Below, one piece after another: positions 22,999-30,759 of a stretch of DNA of 64,000 bases (within the stretch, counting starts at the first letter, position 1; every line of letters starts with the position of its first letter). The notes beneath the pieces were generated by a model that was given only the letters and a program-made list of their open reading frames with translations, did not search any database and was not told the DNA's origin. The position numbers were made by a program, and so were the translations under genes. The stretch covers positions 124,001 through 188,000 of the forward strand of contig NZ_JAPCWC010000004.1 of assembly GCF_026420865.1 (NCBI RefSeq), given 5' to 3'. The DNA is from Novosphingobium clariflavum (GTDB lineage: Bacteria; Pseudomonadota; Alphaproteobacteria; Sphingomonadales; Sphingomonadaceae).

Positions 22999-24405
22999 CT
23001 AATATCGGTCAGAGTAGGCCTTGCGCACATCTTCGGAGTATCCGTCGACGCGGTACGGCAGCATCCGGGCGTTCCAGCCGTCCCACAGGGCCTTCAGTTC
23101 GGCCAGTCTTGCGGGCTGCGCGGCGGCGCGCTCGGCCCGTTCGTGCTCGTCTTCGGCAAGGTTGTAGAGATGCTCCTTCTCGCCGATCTTCACGTATTTC
23201 CAGTCACCCTGCCGCACCGCCGCCTGCTCGTTCGCCTTGAAGCGCCAGAACAGGGTGCGCGGAACCGGGGCGGCCTTGCCGGTCAGTTGCGCCGAGAGAT
23301 CGATGCCATCGAACGTGCCCGCCCTGGCGACATTGCCGCCTGCCATCGTCAGGAACGTCGGCAGGAAGTCCATCGAGGCCATGACCTGATCGGACAGCGT
23401 GCCCGGCGCGATATGGCCCGGCCAGCGCATCAGGATCGGCACGCGGATGCCGCCTTCCAGCACTTCGCCCTTGTGACCGATGAAGGGCCATGTCTGCGAG
23501 AACCGCTCGCCGCCGTTGTCGCTGGTGAAGACGACGATGGTGTTATGCGCCTTGCCGGTACGGTCCAGCGCCGCCAGCACTTTGGCGACGTTCTGGTCCA
23601 TCGCCTCCACCATTTCCTTGTACTTGGCGAGGTTGCCGCCTTCGTAGTGGAAGGAGTTGGGCAGAGTCTTGGCCGCCGCCGCATCCTCGCGCCCTTCCCA
23701 GGGCCAGTGCGGGGCGTTGAAGTGGAGCGAGAGGAAGAACGGCCTGTCGCCCGCGCTCTCGATGGTGCGCACCGCCTCGTCCCCGAACAGGTCGGTGAGG
23801 TAGCCGTCGCGCTGTTCGGGCGCGTTGTCCTGGGCAAGGCCGATGCCCTGCTCCTTGCCGCCCATCACCATGTGGTGCCGGAAATAATCCGCCGCGCCTT
23901 CGACCACGCCGAGGAACTCGTCGTATCCGTGTTGAAGCGGGCCATGCTCGGGCGGTTCGCCCAGATGCCACTTGCCGATCAGCTTGGTGTGATACCCCTG
24001 ATCGCGCAGGACCGAGGCGATGGTCGGCCGGTCCAGCGGCACGCCGATATGCGGCGGCGCGCCGGGGCCGAGCGGTTCCTCGATACCGATGGCGAAGCGC
24101 TGGGCATAGCAGCCGGTCAGCAGCGCCGTGCGGGTGGGCGAGCAGATCGGCGTGCTGGCATAGCCCTGCGTCAGCCGCACGCCGTCGCGGCCGAGGCTGT
24201 CGATCGCGGGCGTTCGGATCGCGTGCGAGCCGGTTACGGAAAGGTCCGCATAGCCGAGGTCGTCAGCCATGATGTAGACGATGTTCGGCCGGCCCGAAGG
24301 GAGAGCCGGGCGGGCAAGCGCCCTGCCCGGCCCCGCAAGCGCGACGAGTGCGGTCGTCGCGCCCAGCCACCCCAGCGCTCTGCGGCGGTCGGTAGCTACG
24401 CCCAT
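22999..24405 (-). CDS. Tat-exported type I sulfatase
   Basis: A 468-residue alkaline-phosphatase-fold sulfatase. CSPTRTALLTG holds Cys88, the residue that is turned into formylglycine (C-x-P-x-R motif). ADDLGYAD at residues 47-54 and FTSDNGGERF give metal ligands; GKWHLGEPPEHGP is also conserved. The N-terminus TDRRRALGWLGATTALVALAG looks like a twin-arginine signal, so it acts in the periplasm. It cleaves a sulfate ester. The enzyme needs formylglycine-generating enzyme, which is not in the window. ATG 24405 lies four bases after the TonB receptor stop, so the two are one operon. Confidence 0.9.
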   Translation of the reverse strand: MGVATDRRRALGWLGATTALVALAGPGRALARPALPSGRPNIVYIMADDLGYADLSVTGSHAIRTPAIDSLGRDGVRLTQGYASTPICSPTRTALLTGCYAQRFAIGIEEPLGPGAPPHIGVPLDRPTIASVLRDQGYHTKLIGKWHLGEPPEHGPLQHGYDEFLGVVEGAADYFRHHMVMGGKEQGIGLAQDNAPEQRDGYLTDLFGDEAVRTIESAGDRPFFLSLHFNAPHWPWEGREDAAAAKTLPNSFHYEGGNLAKYKEMVEAMDQNVAKVLAALDRTGKAHNTIVVFTSDNGGERFSQTWPFIGHKGEVLEGGIRVPILMRWPGHIAPGTLSDQVMASMDFLPTFLTMAGGNVARAGTFDGIDLSAQLTGKAAPVPRTLFWRFKANEQAAVRQGDWKYVKIGEKEHLYNLAEDEHERAERAAAQPARLAELKALWDGWNARMLPYRVDGYSEDVRKAYSDRY

Positions 24406-24409
24406 ACCC

Positions 24410-26863
24410 TCAGAATTCCGCCGAGAGACGCAGCCCATACGTGCGCGGCGCGGTATAGCGCGCCACCGCGAAGCCGATCGGCGAGGATTGCGGCGTCGCG
24501 ATCCGGCGCTTGTTCTCGATGTTCTGGATGAAGCCGCCGATGGAGAGGCCGCCGTCCGTCAGGCGCACGGCCAGGTTGGCGTCGGTCAGCCAGTACGAAC
24601 GGATCTTCTCGAAATCGAGATACTCGAATGCGCCATACTGCGACGAACGCCACGAGGTGTTCACCCCGGCGACCAGTTCGTAGCTGTCGCCAAGCGGCAC
24701 GATCTGCTCGACGCCCAGATTCACCGTCCACTTCGGCGAATAGAGCAGCGGGCGGCCCGAACAGTCGAACGCCAGGATCGGGGTGACGCCGTCGCTGAGG
24801 TAGCTGCCGGTCGCGCTCGACGGGCAGTTGATGTTGTTGCGCGGCGAGGCGGTGGTCAGCGTCAGCTGCTTGTACTCGGTATCGAGGTACTGGACCTTGG
24901 CCGAAAGCGTGGTGTTGTGCATGGGCTTGGCCATGAAATCGACATCGAAGCCCTTGATGTCGGCCTTGCCCGCATTGTCGATCGTGTTGATCAGCACCGA
25001 ATCCGGCGAGACGGTGAAGTAGTTGATCTGCTGGTCCTTGTACTTCCAGTAGAACGCCTCGACGTTGAGCTGGATCTTGTTGTTGAAGAAGCGGTTCTTC
25101 GACCCGATCGTGTAGGCGGTGATGAATTCCGGCTTGTAGCTGGGATTGCCCTCGGAAAGCTGGAAACCGCCCGCGCGGTAGCCGCTCTCGACCGTGGCGT
25201 AGAGCAGCGAATCCGGCGCCACGTCGTACTCGGCGCCCGCCTTCCACGTCACCCGGCTGTAGCTGCCCGATTCGACCACCGGGTAATAGGTCTTCTGGAT
25301 GATGCCGACGCCGTTGGTCAGGTTGTAGAACTGGGCATTGGGCTCGTCGGTGCTGCTGGAAGCGATGAAGCCGTTGGCGATCAGCCAGTTCACCGTGTCG
25401 CCGGTGGAGGTGAAGTTCGGGAAGTGCGGCAGCGCGCCGGGAGCGGCGCAACCGGCCGCGAACGAGGCTGGCGGCGTCGTCGGCGGCAGGCCGCCGCAAT
25501 AGACGATGAAGTTGTTGATGATCCCGTCGATCGACTTGTGGTCATGCGTGTAGCGCAGGCCGCCGATCAGGCGGAACGCGTCGGTCAGGTGCGCGGTCAG
25601 CTGGCCGAAGGCCGCCCAGGATTCGGTCTTGTGGGTATAATGCTGGATCGGCAGCACGAATTCCTGGTTGTACTCGCCGGTGTTCTGGATCTTCTCGTTG
25701 AAATAGAAACCGCCGACCACGTAGTCGAACATGCCCACTTTGCCCGCCAGACGGGTTTCGAGGCTGGCCTGACGGTCATGCTCGTCGGTGTAGGCAGTGT
25801 TGAACGCCGGGCCGTAGAAGAAGCTGGTGGCATCGGCCTCGCGATAGGCCGGCAGCACCGTCAGCGTGCCGATGCCGGTATCGAGCGTGATCTCGGCATT
25901 GGCGCCCCAATAGGTGTTGTCAGTCATCTGCTGGCGGTTCATCGCATCGAGGAAACCGAAGCCCGGCGCGCCCAGCGAGGTCTGGCGGAAGGCATTGGCC
26001 GCATCGGTGTTGAAGCCCTCCGAATTGCCGAGGCCCGATGCCGTGAAGGTGAAGCCCGATGCCCCCGGCGTGAACGAGCCGATATAGCTGCCGCCCGCGC
26101 CGACACCGCCGACGTGGGTGTAGTCGCCGCCCACGCGCACGCTCAAGCTGTCGGTCGGCTCCCACAGGAGCTGCGCACGAACGCCGGTACGGTCGAGATC
26201 GTCGCTGCCGTCCTTGTTGTAGCCATCGTGGTACTGGCGGGTGCCGGCAACGCGCAGCGCGGCATTCTGACCGATGGCGAGGTTGGCATAGCCCTCGACG
26301 CTCACCGCGTCGTAATTGCCGGCCGAGAGCGTGAAGCCGCCCTTGTTCTGGCCCAATTGCGGGCGGTTGGGAATGATGTTGACCGCGCCGCCAGTGGCAT
26401 TGCGGCCATAGAGAATGCCCTGCGGCCCCTTCAGCACTTCGACGCGGGCCAGATCATAGAACGCCGCCCCGAACGCGCCCGCCGCGCGCCCCAGCACGAC
26501 GCCGTCATAGCTCGGCGTCACCGCGGGATCGTTGTAGCTGGAGTTGGTGACGTTGCCGACGCCGCGCAGGAAGATCGAGGTGTTGGAACCGCCGCCATTG
26601 GTGACGGTCAGCGCGGGAACGACCTTGTTCAGCGCATCGGCCTGGGTGACGCCCGACTGGATCAGGTCGTCTCCCCCCACCGCGTCGATGGCGATGCCCG
26701 CGCGCTGCATCGATTCCGAGCGGCGCTGGGCGGTGACGATGATGTCGCCGATGCCGCCATTGTCGGTGCTGGCCTGCGGCGCTGCCGCGCCATCCTGCGC
26801 CATGGCCGGCGCCGCCAGGACAATGGCGGACAGGCAGACGGATTCCAGAAGCCCTTTGCGCAC
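24410..26863 (-). CDS. TonB-dependent outer-membrane receptor
   Basis: An 817-residue receptor. A signal peptide ends at AAPAMAQDG; IIVTAQRRSESMQ is the TonB box region; the plug carries IFLRGVGN, RVEVLKGPQGILYGRNATGGAVNI; a 22-strand barrel follows and ends LRLSAEF with a terminal Phe. It imports a large or hydrophobic substrate with TonB energy. The sulfatase next to it suggests a sulfated ligand, and the genes around it suggest an aromatic or terpenoid one; both are inference. It is divergent from the FAD monooxygenase, with 137 bases between. Confidence 0.94.
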   Translation of the reverse strand: MRKGLLESVCLSAIVLAAPAMAQDGAAAPQASTDNGGIGDIIVTAQRRSESMQRAGIAIDAVGGDDLIQSGVTQADALNKVVPALTVTNGGGSNTSIFLRGVGNVTNSSYNDPAVTPSYDGVVLGRAAGAFGAAFYDLARVEVLKGPQGILYGRNATGGAVNIIPNRPQLGQNKGGFTLSAGNYDAVSVEGYANLAIGQNAALRVAGTRQYHDGYNKDGSDDLDRTGVRAQLLWEPTDSLSVRVGGDYTHVGGVGAGGSYIGSFTPGASGFTFTASGLGNSEGFNTDAANAFRQTSLGAPGFGFLDAMNRQQMTDNTYWGANAEITLDTGIGTLTVLPAYREADATSFFYGPAFNTAYTDEHDRQASLETRLAGKVGMFDYVVGGFYFNEKIQNTGEYNQEFVLPIQHYTHKTESWAAFGQLTAHLTDAFRLIGGLRYTHDHKSIDGIINNFIVYCGGLPPTTPPASFAAGCAAPGALPHFPNFTSTGDTVNWLIANGFIASSSTDEPNAQFYNLTNGVGIIQKTYYPVVESGSYSRVTWKAGAEYDVAPDSLLYATVESGYRAGGFQLSEGNPSYKPEFITAYTIGSKNRFFNNKIQLNVEAFYWKYKDQQINYFTVSPDSVLINTIDNAGKADIKGFDVDFMAKPMHNTTLSAKVQYLDTEYKQLTLTTASPRNNINCPSSATGSYLSDGVTPILAFDCSGRPLLYSPKWTVNLGVEQIVPLGDSYELVAGVNTSWRSSQYGAFEYLDFEKIRSYWLTDANLAVRLTDGGLSIGGFIQNIENKRRIATPQSSPIGFAVARYTAPRTYGLRLSAEF

Positions 26864-27000
26864 GATGATCCTCCCAAATATGCTGTGTTCTTGGCATCGG
26901 GCTAGCCAAGCTGCGCTCCGGCGTCACACCGATTGTATCGATAGGCACGCATCCACAGTTCGGATTTGTCTGAAGCCGCCGCCTCGCTAGTCCTCGATGC

Positions 27001-28140
27001 ATGACACGGGAGAGCATCAGCAGCATCGCCACGGCACTTGTCGTGGGCGGAGGGATCGGCGGCATGGCGACGGCCATCAGCCTTGCGGAGCGCGGCGTCA
27101 GGGTGGACCTGATCGACCTCGATCCGGATTGGCGGGTCTACGGCGCCGGCATAACCATCACCGGGCCGACCTTGCGCGCCTATCGGCGGCTCGGCCTGCT
27201 GGACGAGATCAAGCAGGCCGGCGCGATCACCACCAAGACGCGGCTCTATCGCTACGACGGCACGCTGATGCAGGTGCTGGACGAGCCGGTGATCGAGGAA
27301 GGCCTGCCCGCCACCGGCGGCATCATGCGCCCGGTGCTGCACCGGATCATGCAGACCCGCGTGAAGGCGCTGGACATCCCGGTGCGCCTTGGCGTGACCG
27401 TAACCGCACTCGAAAGCGACGATCAGGGTGTCGACGCGACCTTTTCCGATGGTTCCACCGGCCGCTACGATCTGGTGATCGGCGCCGACAGCGTCTTTTC
27501 CGCCGTGCGCGAACTGGCCTTCCCGCACATGGCCCCCGCCCAGCCGACCGGACAAGGCTGCTGGCGCATCTCGATCCGCAAGCCGCCCGGCCTCAGCGAG
27601 AGCGAATTCTTCCTCGGGACCGATACCCCTTGCGGGATCACCGCATGCAGTCCCGACAACGTCTATATGTGGATGCTCACTGCCCATGAGGAGCGCGAGC
27701 GCTTCATGGACGAAGAGGAACTCTACACCACCCTCAAGGAACTGCTCGCCCCGTTCGGCGGCAATGCCGGCTGGATTCGCGACAATATGACGCGGGAGGA
27801 CTGGATCAACTACCGTCCGCTGGCCGCCGCATTGCAGCCGCGTCCGTGGTCGAGCGGGCGAGTGGTGCTGCTGGGCGATGCCGTCCATGCGACGACGCCC
27901 CATCTCGCCTCGGGCGCGGGCATGGCGGTGGAAAGCGCCATCGTGCTGGCGGAGGAACTCGCCGCTGCCGACAGCGTGGGCAAGGCCCTCGCCGCCTATG
28001 AAGAGCGCCGCTTCGACCGCTGCCGCTTCATCATCGAGAGCAGCATCGGCATCGGCCGCCTGCAGATGGAGCATCGCCCGCCGCAGGAACATGCCGCCCT
28101 GCTGGAAACCGCACTGGCCCGCCTGAACGAGCCGTTCTGA
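27001..28140 (+). CDS. FAD-dependent monooxygenase, p-hydroxybenzoate hydroxylase fold
   Basis: A 379-residue flavoprotein monooxygenase. LVVGGGIGGMATAISLAERG is the dinucleotide motif, and VVLLGDAVHATTPHLASGAG near residue 288 is the second FAD motif of the PHBH/UbiH group. LVIGADSVFSAVRELAF is the DG-like fingerprint. It should add a hydroxyl to an aromatic ring using NAD(P)H and O2. ATG 27001 opens the gene. It is divergent from the TonB receptor and stands alone on the plus strand; the gene right after it is convergent. Confidence 0.9.
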   Translation: MTRESISSIATALVVGGGIGGMATAISLAERGVRVDLIDLDPDWRVYGAGITITGPTLRAYRRLGLLDEIKQAGAITTKTRLYRYDGTLMQVLDEPVIEEGLPATGGIMRPVLHRIMQTRVKALDIPVRLGVTVTALESDDQGVDATFSDGSTGRYDLVIGADSVFSAVRELAFPHMAPAQPTGQGCWRISIRKPPGLSESEFFLGTDTPCGITACSPDNVYMWMLTAHEERERFMDEEELYTTLKELLAPFGGNAGWIRDNMTREDWINYRPLAAALQPRPWSSGRVVLLGDAVHATTPHLASGAGMAVESAIVLAEELAAADSVGKALAAYEERRFDRCRFIIESSIGIGRLQMEHRPPQEHAALLETALARLNEPF

Positions 28141-28149
28141 TGCCAAAAG

Positions 28150-28174
28150 GAAGGCGGGGAAAGTCCCCGCCTTC
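28150..28174. terminator. Perfect hairpin between convergent genes
   Basis: A ten-base perfect stem AAGGCGGGGA/TCCCCGCCTT with loop AAG, extendable by a G-C pair. It sits ten bases after the FAD monooxygenase stop and 24 bases from the SDR stop. It can end transcription in both directions, although neither side has a long U run. Confidence 0.65.
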
Positions 28175-28197
28175 TTCGTGTCACGATGGTGTCGATC

Positions 28198-28911
28198 TCA
28201 CCACGCCGTCGCCCCCGCATCGATGGGAATATCGGCCCCGGTGACATAGCGCGCCTCTGCGCTCGCCAGCCAGCAGGCGGCCCAGGCGATGTCCTCCGGC
28301 TCACCGAGCCGCTTGAGCATGTTCTTGGCGAGCACCTGCTGCTCGAAGCCCGGATCGGCGGCGAGGTGGCGCGCGGTGGCCGCCGTCCTGATGAAGCCCG
28401 GCGCGATGGTATTGGCGCGGATGCCGTGCGGGGCGCCCTCCATCGCCAGTTGCCGCGTCATCGCCAGAACCCCGCCCTTGCCCGCGCAGTGCGCCAGCGC
28501 CGGCGAGCCTTCCAGTGCATGGCGGGCATTGGCCGAGGCGAAGTTGATGACGCTGGCCGAACCGCTCGCCCTTAGCCAAGGCCAGGCTGCGCGAGTGGCG
28601 AGGTAGACGATGTCCAGTTCCCCGGTGAGCGTCTTCTTCCAATCGGCATAGGAAAGCGCTTCTATCCAGCCGAACACCGCGAAGGCAGCGGCGTTGACCA
28701 GCACGTCGATGCGGCCATGCTCGGCGCCGATGCGGGCGAACAGCGCCTGCGTCTGCGCCTCGTCTGTGAGGTCGCAGGTCTCGTCGGCGCCCGACAGGTC
28801 GACGCCGATCACTATCGCGCCTTCCTGCCGGAAGATCCGCGCGACCCCCTCGCCGATGCCGTTGCCCGCTCCGGTGACGACCGCCACGCGGCCCTTGAGG
28901 CGATCAGCCAT
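28198..28911 (-). CDS. Short-chain dehydrogenase/reductase with the catalytic Tyr replaced by His
   Basis: A 237-residue SDR. VAVVTGAGNGIGEGVARI is the cofactor motif and IDVLVNAAAF the NNAG-like strand. The place of the usual Tyr-x3-Lys reads AHCAGKGGVLAM, so the Tyr is His while the Lys remains; the codon is clearly CAC. The upstream Ser region is FASANA. Either the protein uses His as acid/base, or it is not an active dehydrogenase. The start is ATG 28911, eight bases inside the end of the MFS gene, so both belong to one operon. Confidence 0.88.
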   Translation of the reverse strand: MADRLKGRVAVVTGAGNGIGEGVARIFRQEGAIVIGVDLSGADETCDLTDEAQTQALFARIGAEHGRIDVLVNAAAFAVFGWIEALSYADWKKTLTGELDIVYLATRAAWPWLRASGSASVINFASANARHALEGSPALAHCAGKGGVLAMTRQLAMEGAPHGIRANTIAPGFIRTAATARHLAADPGFEQQVLAKNMLKRLGEPEDIAWAACWLASAEARYVTGADIPIDAGATAW

Positions 28912-30118
28912 GGGCCATCTCCAGCTTGTGGTTTCCATGCATGCGCGAGGCGATCAGGGCGATGACCACCCCGCCCAGCGCCGCGACGGACAGCGTCATG
29001 AACGCGCCCAGCAACCCGCCGGTACGCTGTCCGGCAAAGGTCACCACCAGCGGCGAGAGGAACTGGCCGAGCGCAAAGGCCGATTGCCAGAACCCGGTGC
29101 CGCGCCCGCGGATTTCGAACGAGAGGATCGACATCGACCACACCAGAAGCGTCGGCAGCAGCAGGCCCGCGCCGATCTGGTTGATGAAGCAGCCGACCAG
29201 GAAGCCCGGTACGGTGCCTGCCTTGCCCATCAGCGCAAAGCCCAGCGAGAGCAGCGCGAACTCGGCCAGCAGCAACCGCCCGACCGGCCACTTCGGCCCG
29301 ATCCGCGAATAGAGGAACGTGCCCAGCGGCACCCCGATAGAGGCAATGGACGTCAGGAACCCGCGCTCCGCCGGGCTCGTCAGCCCCAGCGCGGCAAGCC
29401 CGCTCGGCGCCTGGATCTGCACGGTATAGAAGAATACCGAACCGTAGATCGTGATCGCCGCGATCATTGCCATCCTGGCCCAGGGAAAGCCCGCCCACGA
29501 AAGATTGCGCGGCGCCGCATCGGCCTCGTCATCGGGGTGGGCTGCGCTTGCTGGCTCCCATGTGAACTTGAAGACCAGCGCGAACATGACCAGCGCCGAG
29601 GCATAGGCCCAGAACGGCGTGCGCCAGCCGCTCTCGCCCATCGCGCCGCCGAGGTTGAAGAACAGCAGCGCCGACATCGAGGCAAAGGCGGTCTGCGCCG
29701 CCAGCCAGCGGTCGCGCGCGGCGCCCTTGTAGTAATCGCCGATCATCGTGGTCGAGAGCACGTAGATCAGCGCCTCGGCCAGCCCCACGCCCACGCGCGA
29801 GATCAGGATATGGGTAAGGTCGTGCAGGAACACCGGCAGGACCCCGACCACGGCATAGAGCAGGAAGGAAAACAGCAGCAGGCGGCGGCGCCCGAAGTAG
29901 TCGCCCAGGATCCCCGCCACCGGACACAGCAGCGCCACGCAGAGCGAGGGCAGCGTCAGGATCATCGGCACCCAGTATTCGTGGTTCGGAACCGAGGAAA
30001 ACTGCTTCATCAGATCCGGCACGATCGGCGTCAGCAGCACGATCGCCATCGTCGTCAGCGTGATCGGTAAAAGCAGCGATATGCCGGTCATCCAGCCGGC
30101 CTGGTGATGTCGAACCAT
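28904..30118 (-). CDS. Major facilitator superfamily transporter
   Basis: A 404-residue carrier with 12 hydrophobic segments. GILGDYFGRRRLLLFSFLL after segment 2 is the MFS signature loop. VPDLMKQFSSVPNHEYWVPM near the start and the long segment pattern place it in the drug/metabolite MFS branch; I cannot choose a substrate. ATG 30118 follows GGGAGAGA. The SDR gene overlaps its end. Upstream lies the 640-base repeat-rich gap. Confidence 0.9.
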   Translation of the reverse strand: MVRHHQAGWMTGISLLLPITLTTMAIVLLTPIVPDLMKQFSSVPNHEYWVPMILTLPSLCVALLCPVAGILGDYFGRRRLLLFSFLLYAVVGVLPVFLHDLTHILISRVGVGLAEALIYVLSTTMIGDYYKGAARDRWLAAQTAFASMSALLFFNLGGAMGESGWRTPFWAYASALVMFALVFKFTWEPASAAHPDDEADAAPRNLSWAGFPWARMAMIAAITIYGSVFFYTVQIQAPSGLAALGLTSPAERGFLTSIASIGVPLGTFLYSRIGPKWPVGRLLLAEFALLSLGFALMGKAGTVPGFLVGCFINQIGAGLLLPTLLVWSMSILSFEIRGRGTGFWQSAFALGQFLSPLVVTFAGQRTGGLLGAFMTLSVAALGGVVIALIASRMHGNHKLEMAHG

Positions 30119-30342
30119 TCTCTCCCTTTCCGCGCCCTTGTTCCTGGCCCGTTACTGTCGGGTCCTGAAGGCATCCCGCGCCGTACATGACGCGGAATTT
30201 GGACCTGGCCGTTGTCGGCTGCCGGGCCGCCAAGTCCAATCGATTATGCGGGAGGGTAGGTATTCGCAGCGTGGTTAGGCGGGGTAGGGCAAGTTTGGCC
30301 GAGCAATCGACTTCTCGCCGGCAACGGACATTCCGGTATCGC

Positions 30343-30586
30343 CCCAAAACAGACCAAATCCGCTCAGCCTGAGCTTGTCGAAGGCCCCGAAGCGGGGCGC
30401 TGAGTCCCCCATGCTTCGACAAGCTCAGCATGAGCGGGGTGGTTGGGGCAGCGTCCGCTTGGCACCCAAAACAGACCAAACCCGCTCAGCCTGAGCTTGT
30501 CGAAGGCCCCGAAGCGGGGCGCTGAGCCTCCCATGCTTCGACAAGCTCAGCATGAGCGGGGTGGTTGGTGCGATGGCCGCTTCACC
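30343..30586. repeat. Tandem pair of 122-base units, each with an inverted-repeat (REP-like) core
   Basis: This is in the 641-base gap 30,119-30,759, which holds no supported gene. The block at 30343-30464 is repeated with few changes at 30465-30586. Each unit has two inverse arms with the core GAGCTTGTCGAAGG / GCTTCGACAAGCTC (30360-30384 and 30413-30437 in unit 1), so each unit can fold into a long hairpin. The left part of the gap, 30,119-30,342, shows no gene or clear structure beyond the promoter region of the MFS gene. Confidence 0.9.
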
Positions 30587-30640
30587 TGACATTTCGGCCT
30601 AAACAGCCGTCTCGGTCACCGCATGGCCGCAGGCCCTTGC

Positions 30641-30693
30641 GCGTCCACCTTGCCATGGACGCGCCACGTTCAGGCGGCGCGCAAGGTGGACGC
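30641..30693. repeat. Nested inverted repeat
   Basis: Outer arms GCGTCCACCTTGC (30641-30653) and GCAAGGTGGACGC (30681-30693) are exact reverse complements. Inside, GCGCC (30661-30665) can pair with GGCGC (30676-30680). The result is a two-part stem of 13 and 5 pairs, 67 bases past the M3 peptidase stop. It may be a terminator or part of a dispersed element. Confidence 0.65.
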
Positions 30694-30759
30694 TCCGAGG
30701 CTCCGGGGGATCTCCTGAGTTTATCGCAGGCCCCCGGAATCTTCCCTTTTCTGGCCCCC

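Noticed and set aside
24281..26905. An 874-codon plus-strand frame opposite the TonB receptor
   Set aside because: Antisense shadow; the receptor has signal, plug and barrel features in the other strand.
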